DNA from: CADAWZ01 sp045114665
GTDB taxonomy: Bacteria; Vulcanimicrobiota; CADAWZ01
Direction of reading: 5' to 3'
Assembly (NCBI GenBank): GCA_045114665.1
Contig: JBGUKW010000267.1
Location: 1 to 8,530 of the forward strand
DNA: 8,530 bases
Each line of letters begins with the position of its first letter. The first letter of the stretch is position 1. The position numbers were made by a program, and so were the translations under genes. Under the pieces are notes generated by a model, which ran no database searches, was not told the origin of the DNA, and saw nothing but the letters and a program-made list of their open reading frames with translations. Shown here in pieces: positions 5,884 through 8,530 of the stretch.

Positions 5884-6255
5884 GTGGCAGGGCTATAAGC
5901 CGGGTTTTGTATCTAATTTAAAAAATTAGATGGTGATCATTTATCTAATCCGAAAATCGCTCTTCGGCTTTAGCGACCTTACCCGAAACATTCGACGGAC
6001 AGCCGATGGAGATTAACTCCGTTTCTGTTAGGTCTTGCTACGAATGGGGTTTACATAGCCAGTATATTACTATACTGCTGGTGAGCTCTTACCTCACCGT
6101 TTCACCCTTACCTATATAAATAGGCGGTTTGCTTTCTGTTGCACTTGCCTGAGAGTTGCCTCTACCAGATGTTATCTGGCATTCTGTCCTGTGTAGCCCG
6201 GACTTTCCTCATTATATGCCAAATTGTCATATACCGCGATCACCCGCCCTGCCGT
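5884..6255 (-). ncRNA. rnpB: RNase P RNA
   Basis: The catalytic RNA of ribonuclease P, which removes 5' leaders from tRNA precursors; about 372 nt, normal for bacteria. On the minus strand the universal 5' element GAGGAAAGTCCGGGCT lies at 6196-6211. The core GGGTGAAACGGTGAGG, continuing into TAAGAGCTCACC, lies at about 6080-6108. The 3' element ACAAAACCCGGCTTATAGC ends near 5892. The closing helix P1 is explicit: GGCAGGGC (6246-6253) pairs perfectly with GCCCTGCC (5886-5893). The 5' end is set from the promoter (start about 6255). The 3' end is estimated just beyond P1 and may be off by several bases. The lack of a clear terminator suggests 3' processing or termination in the pyrimidine-rich tract. 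Confidence 0.96.
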
Positions 6256-6260
6256 CTATT

Positions 6261-6289
6261 ATAATATTATTTAGTTGCTTGTTTGTCAA
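6261..6289 (-). promoter_or_regulatory. Near-consensus sigma-70 promoter of rnpB
   Basis: On the minus strand a perfect -35 TTGACA (6284-6289) is followed by a 17-nt spacer and the -10 TATTAT (6261-6266), placing the RNA start near 6255. An overlapping TATAAT at 6258-6263 would need a 20-nt spacer. The -10 region is nearly palindromic: the plus strand also reads TATAAT at 6260-6265, which could serve the TPR gene, though no plus-strand -35 is seen. Confidence 0.85.
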
Positions 6290-6300
6290 GTCTTTTTTTT

Positions 6301-6306
6301 AGAGGT
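6301..6306 (+). promoter_or_regulatory. Ribosome binding site fixing the TPR gene start
   Basis: AGAGGT lies 10 nt before the ATG at 6317. An in-frame TTG at 6275 would start inside the rnpB promoter without a binding site and is rejected. Confidence 0.75.
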
Positions 6307-6316
6307 TTTAAAATTT

Positions 6317-7648
6317 ATGTCATCAGATGAAATTTTAGAAAACATTTTGTTAAATCCCACAAAAAAAAATATCGAAAATTCTTTATCATATATAGCATCA
6401 CTTGAACATTTCATAGATACAGTCCTGTTATATTGGGATTTATACACCTTTTCAAATAATAAAGAGGGAATAGAATTGATGTTCAAAATATCTGATTCTA
6501 TTCGTAAAACTTTTTCAGAATCACCGCATATATTTAAAATAATCTTTAAACAAGCCGAATATTATTCTGAAAAAAACAATCTAAAAAAAGCTCTAAATTT
6601 ATATTTTTCAGCACTAAAAAAATCTGATGACTTTGAAAATAAATTTTACAAAGCACAATCCTATTCAAAACTTGGTCATTTTTTTAAAAAAAATGCAACA
6701 GCTCCGCCGATTTTAAAAAAGTTTGAAAAAGAATTTGCAAAATTTAATAGTTTCTCAGAGGGAATGTATGACAAGGCTTTTGAATATTTTTCCAAAGCAA
6801 ATGAATTATTTGTCGAATCAAATCACAAATATAATTCAGCAATAACGCTTTTTAACAGTGCAATCTTAAAATATAACCTCGGAAATTTAGATGAATCATA
6901 TTTAGATGCTGTATCTGCACGAGAGACAGGGGAGGAATTAAAAATAAATTCTCTTCTTGCCGAGATATTTTTGCATATGGCAAATATTCATTGTGATAAA
7001 AAAGAATATTATATGTCAAAAATTTATTATCGTTCGGCTTTTGATTTTTTTAAAGCGGATAATAATTATTTGAGAGCCTCTGATATAATGCACAAAATAG
7101 GTTGGCTTTTTGGAAAAGAAAAAAATATGCCAAGAAGTGAATATTGTTATAAACAAGCAATAGAGATGAAAACTCTTATTGATTATAAACAGGCACTTGG
7201 CGAATTTTATTTTTTGCGTGGAATAATAGCTTATTCGCTTGAGAGTTATGATAAAGCTGAGAAATGCTTTCAAAAAGCCTCTTTTATCTTTAGAGGAATC
7301 AAGATTTATGACAAGGATTTACTTTCAAAATTTTATATATTTAAAATACATAAAAAAGTCGATCCTGATTTTGATTTTGAATTGTATAATTTTATTTCTG
7401 CATATAAAGCACCTGTTTTTAGAGATCTTGTAAAGGCTTCGTGTGATGTCAGTTATTTTTTTAGAATTAAAGATTCAGAATTTAATTTTAAACCTTATTT
7501 GATTTCAAATAAAAATTTCTGTGTTTCAAGAGATAAATTAGCTCCTTTAATGAGAGATATGGCTATTGTTTTAAGTTTAAATGGAGATAGGAAAAAATCT
7601 ATATTTTTTAAAACACAGGCAAATACAATTTTTGAAAGTATAGAATAG
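6317..7648 (+). CDS. Cytoplasmic TPR-like repeat protein of unknown function
   Basis: A 443-residue, all-helical protein with no signal peptide or membrane segment. Degenerate tetratricopeptide-type helix pairs run from about residue 74 to 327. Recognisable units include KALNLYFSALKKS (91-103), YDKAFEYFSKANELF (151-165), YYMSKIYYRSAFDFF (231-245), MPRSEYCYKQAIEM (271-284) and YDKAEKCFQKASFIF (311-325). These keep the spacing of small and aromatic residues seen in TPRs. The first 70 and last 110 residues are also helical but show no repeat. TPR arrays mediate protein-protein contacts; no partner or enzymatic domain can be seen. It is divergent from rnpB and sits 19 nt before tatD, so it is probably cotranscribed with it. 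I do not recognise a specific family. The gene is surely real, its role is unknown. Confidence 0.88.
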   Translation: MSSDEILENILLNPTKKNIENSLSYIASLEHFIDTVLLYWDLYTFSNNKEGIELMFKISDSIRKTFSESPHIFKIIFKQAEYYSEKNNLKKALNLYFSALKKSDDFENKFYKAQSYSKLGHFFKKNATAPPILKKFEKEFAKFNSFSEGMYDKAFEYFSKANELFVESNHKYNSAITLFNSAILKYNLGNLDESYLDAVSARETGEELKINSLLAEIFLHMANIHCDKKEYYMSKIYYRSAFDFFKADNNYLRASDIMHKIGWLFGKEKNMPRSEYCYKQAIEMKTLIDYKQALGEFYFLRGIIAYSLESYDKAEKCFQKASFIFRGIKIYDKDLLSKFYIFKIHKKVDPDFDFELYNFISAYKAPVFRDLVKASCDVSYFFRIKDSEFNFKPYLISNKNFCVSRDKLAPLMRDMAIVLSLNGDRKKSIFFKTQANTIFESIE

Positions 7649-7667
7649 GAATTTAAGAAAAGAAAAA

Positions 7668-8438
7668 ATGTTTTTAATGGATACACATTGTCATTTGTAT
7701 GACAAACAATTTAATGATGATTTTGATGATGTAATAGACAGAGCTTTTGAAAATAATGTAAAATTGATAATAATCCCAGCCTCTGATTTAGAAACATCAT
7801 TTTTGGCTTCTGAATTGGCATCTAAATATAAAGAATTATATTTTTGTGCAGGGATACATCCTCACGATTCAGAAAAGGCTTTTATTGACGATTTAAAAAC
7901 TATTGAATCACTTTTGGCAAAAGAAAAAGCACTTGCTATTGGTGAAATTGGACTTGATTATCATTATAATTTTAGCCCAAGAGATGTTCAAATAAGAACT
8001 TTGGATAATCAGCTGTTTTTAGCTAAAAAACTAAATTTGCCTGTTGTTGTTCATTCAAGAGAATGTTTTGATGACTTATCAAAAATTTTAAAATCTTCCG
8101 ATTATGGAAATGGTGTTATACATTGTTTTTCAGGTGATAGAGAAGAAGCTAAATTTTATCTCGATTTAGGATTTTATTTGGGATTTACTGGGAATATCAC
8201 ATTTAAAAATGCAGAAGATATTAGAGAAGCAGTAAAATATGCCCCATTGGATAGAATTTTGACAGAGACAGATTCGCCATATTTAGCACCTATACCTAAA
8301 AGAGGAAGAAGAAATGAACCTTCTTTTATTTCATTTATTGCAAATAAATTGGCAGAGTTAAAAAATGTATCTGTTGAAGAAATTGCAGAAAAAACTACAG
8401 AAAATGCTTTTAGATTGTTTAAAAAAATAAAGAGATAA
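7668..8438 (+). CDS. tatD: TatD-family metal-dependent deoxyribonuclease/hydrolase
   Basis: A 256-residue TIM-barrel hydrolase of full family length (about 255-265). The metal ligands of the TatD family are all present. HxH is His7 and His9 in MDTHCHL. Glu93 is in AIGEIGLDYH, His129 in VVVHSRE, His152 in VIHCFSG, and Asp202 in TETDSPYLAP. The loop CAGIHPHD (60-67) and the C-terminal RNEPSFI also fit. Characterised members are Mg-dependent 3'-5' exonucleases or DNases acting in DNA repair and quality control; the bacterial paralogues (TatD, YcfH, YjjV) cannot be separated here. The ATG at 7668 gives MFLMDTHCHL, matching the usual short N-terminus; ATG 7677 is a possible alternative. Only a weak purine-rich stretch precedes it, and it lies 19 nt after the TPR gene, so expression may rely on that transcript. 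The family call is strong. Confidence 0.95.
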   Translation: MFLMDTHCHLYDKQFNDDFDDVIDRAFENNVKLIIIPASDLETSFLASELASKYKELYFCAGIHPHDSEKAFIDDLKTIESLLAKEKALAIGEIGLDYHYNFSPRDVQIRTLDNQLFLAKKLNLPVVVHSRECFDDLSKILKSSDYGNGVIHCFSGDREEAKFYLDLGFYLGFTGNITFKNAEDIREAVKYAPLDRILTETDSPYLAPIPKRGRRNEPSFISFIANKLAELKNVSVEEIAEKTTENAFRLFKKIKR

Positions 8439-8530
8439 TAAAAAAATAGTTGTAATAAGTGAAATAGGTTCTGAAAAACTTGATAGTCAAGAAATATGCG
8501 AAGAAATAATAAGTCTTCTTCATTGTTATT
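8431..8530 (+). other. Open frame without a normal start, possible 5' part of the next gene
   Basis: After the tatD stop, a different frame (codons beginning at 8431) is open to the window edge. It reads IVVISEIGSEKLDSQEICE and onward, a composition that looks coding. It has no ATG, GTG or TTG in the visible part; only ATA codons, such as 8446-8448, could begin it, which would be exceptional. It may be a gene with a rare start, a gene broken by a base change or sequencing error, or chance. No family is recognised. Confidence 0.25.

Noticed and set aside
6275..6316. Possible TTG start extending the TPR protein by 14 residues
   Set aside because: It lies within the rnpB promoter, has no binding site, and a good AGAGGT precedes ATG 6317.
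7016..7273. Open frame on the minus strand opposite the TPR gene
   Set aside because: It is Phe/Ile/Lys-rich, typical of AT-rich antisense, and lies over conserved TPR-like codons.

Overview
This window is AT-rich bacterial chromosome with the standard genetic code (TGA is used as a stop), short spacers and no tRNA, CRISPR array, insertion sequence or integrase. Its contents are ordinary bacterial housekeeping genes plus an envelope operon: MetF, a PiT phosphate transporter, a Gdx-type SMR exporter, lipoproteins, a PASTA protein, the RNase P RNA, a TPR protein and TatD. The organism cannot be named from this. A low-GC, host-associated or anaerobic lineage is plausible, given the AAA-ATPase-like/PD-(D/E)XK family gene and the remnant of a GLUG-type surface protein. 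That is inference.

Left part (1-2649, all minus strand): a transcript starts at a promoter near 2620-2649. It runs pit (phosphate uptake), metF (methylene-THF reductase), gdx (guanidinium exporter of the SMR family) and an AAA-ATPase-like gene that leaves the window at base 1. The metF, gdx and ATPase genes are separated by only 4 and 24 nt. An 11-bp inverted repeat lies between pit and metF.

Centre (2681-5362, plus strand): a divergent three-gene envelope operon. It encodes two paralogous lipoproteins with NTF2-like/DUF4878-like domains, the second carrying the domain twice, and a single-pass membrane protein with five PASTA repeats and no kinase domain. The PASTA gene starts at TTG, and that codon overlaps the upstream stop. 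This operon is the most interesting part of the window. All three products should sit at or outside the cytoplasmic membrane, and a joint role in cell-wall sensing or maintenance is a reasonable but unproven guess.

Spacer (5363-5883): a long hairpin follows the PASTA gene. A startless, decayed minus-strand fragment of a GLUG-repeat surface protein comes next, then a pyrimidine-rich tract (minus-strand sense) downstream of rnpB.

Right part (5884-8530): rnpB (RNase P RNA, minus strand) has a near-consensus sigma-70 promoter. Divergent from it are a cytoplasmic TPR-like protein and a TatD-family metal-dependent deoxyribonuclease, probably cotranscribed. After tatD an open frame without a normal start codon runs off the window.

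I found no clear defence system or mobile element.
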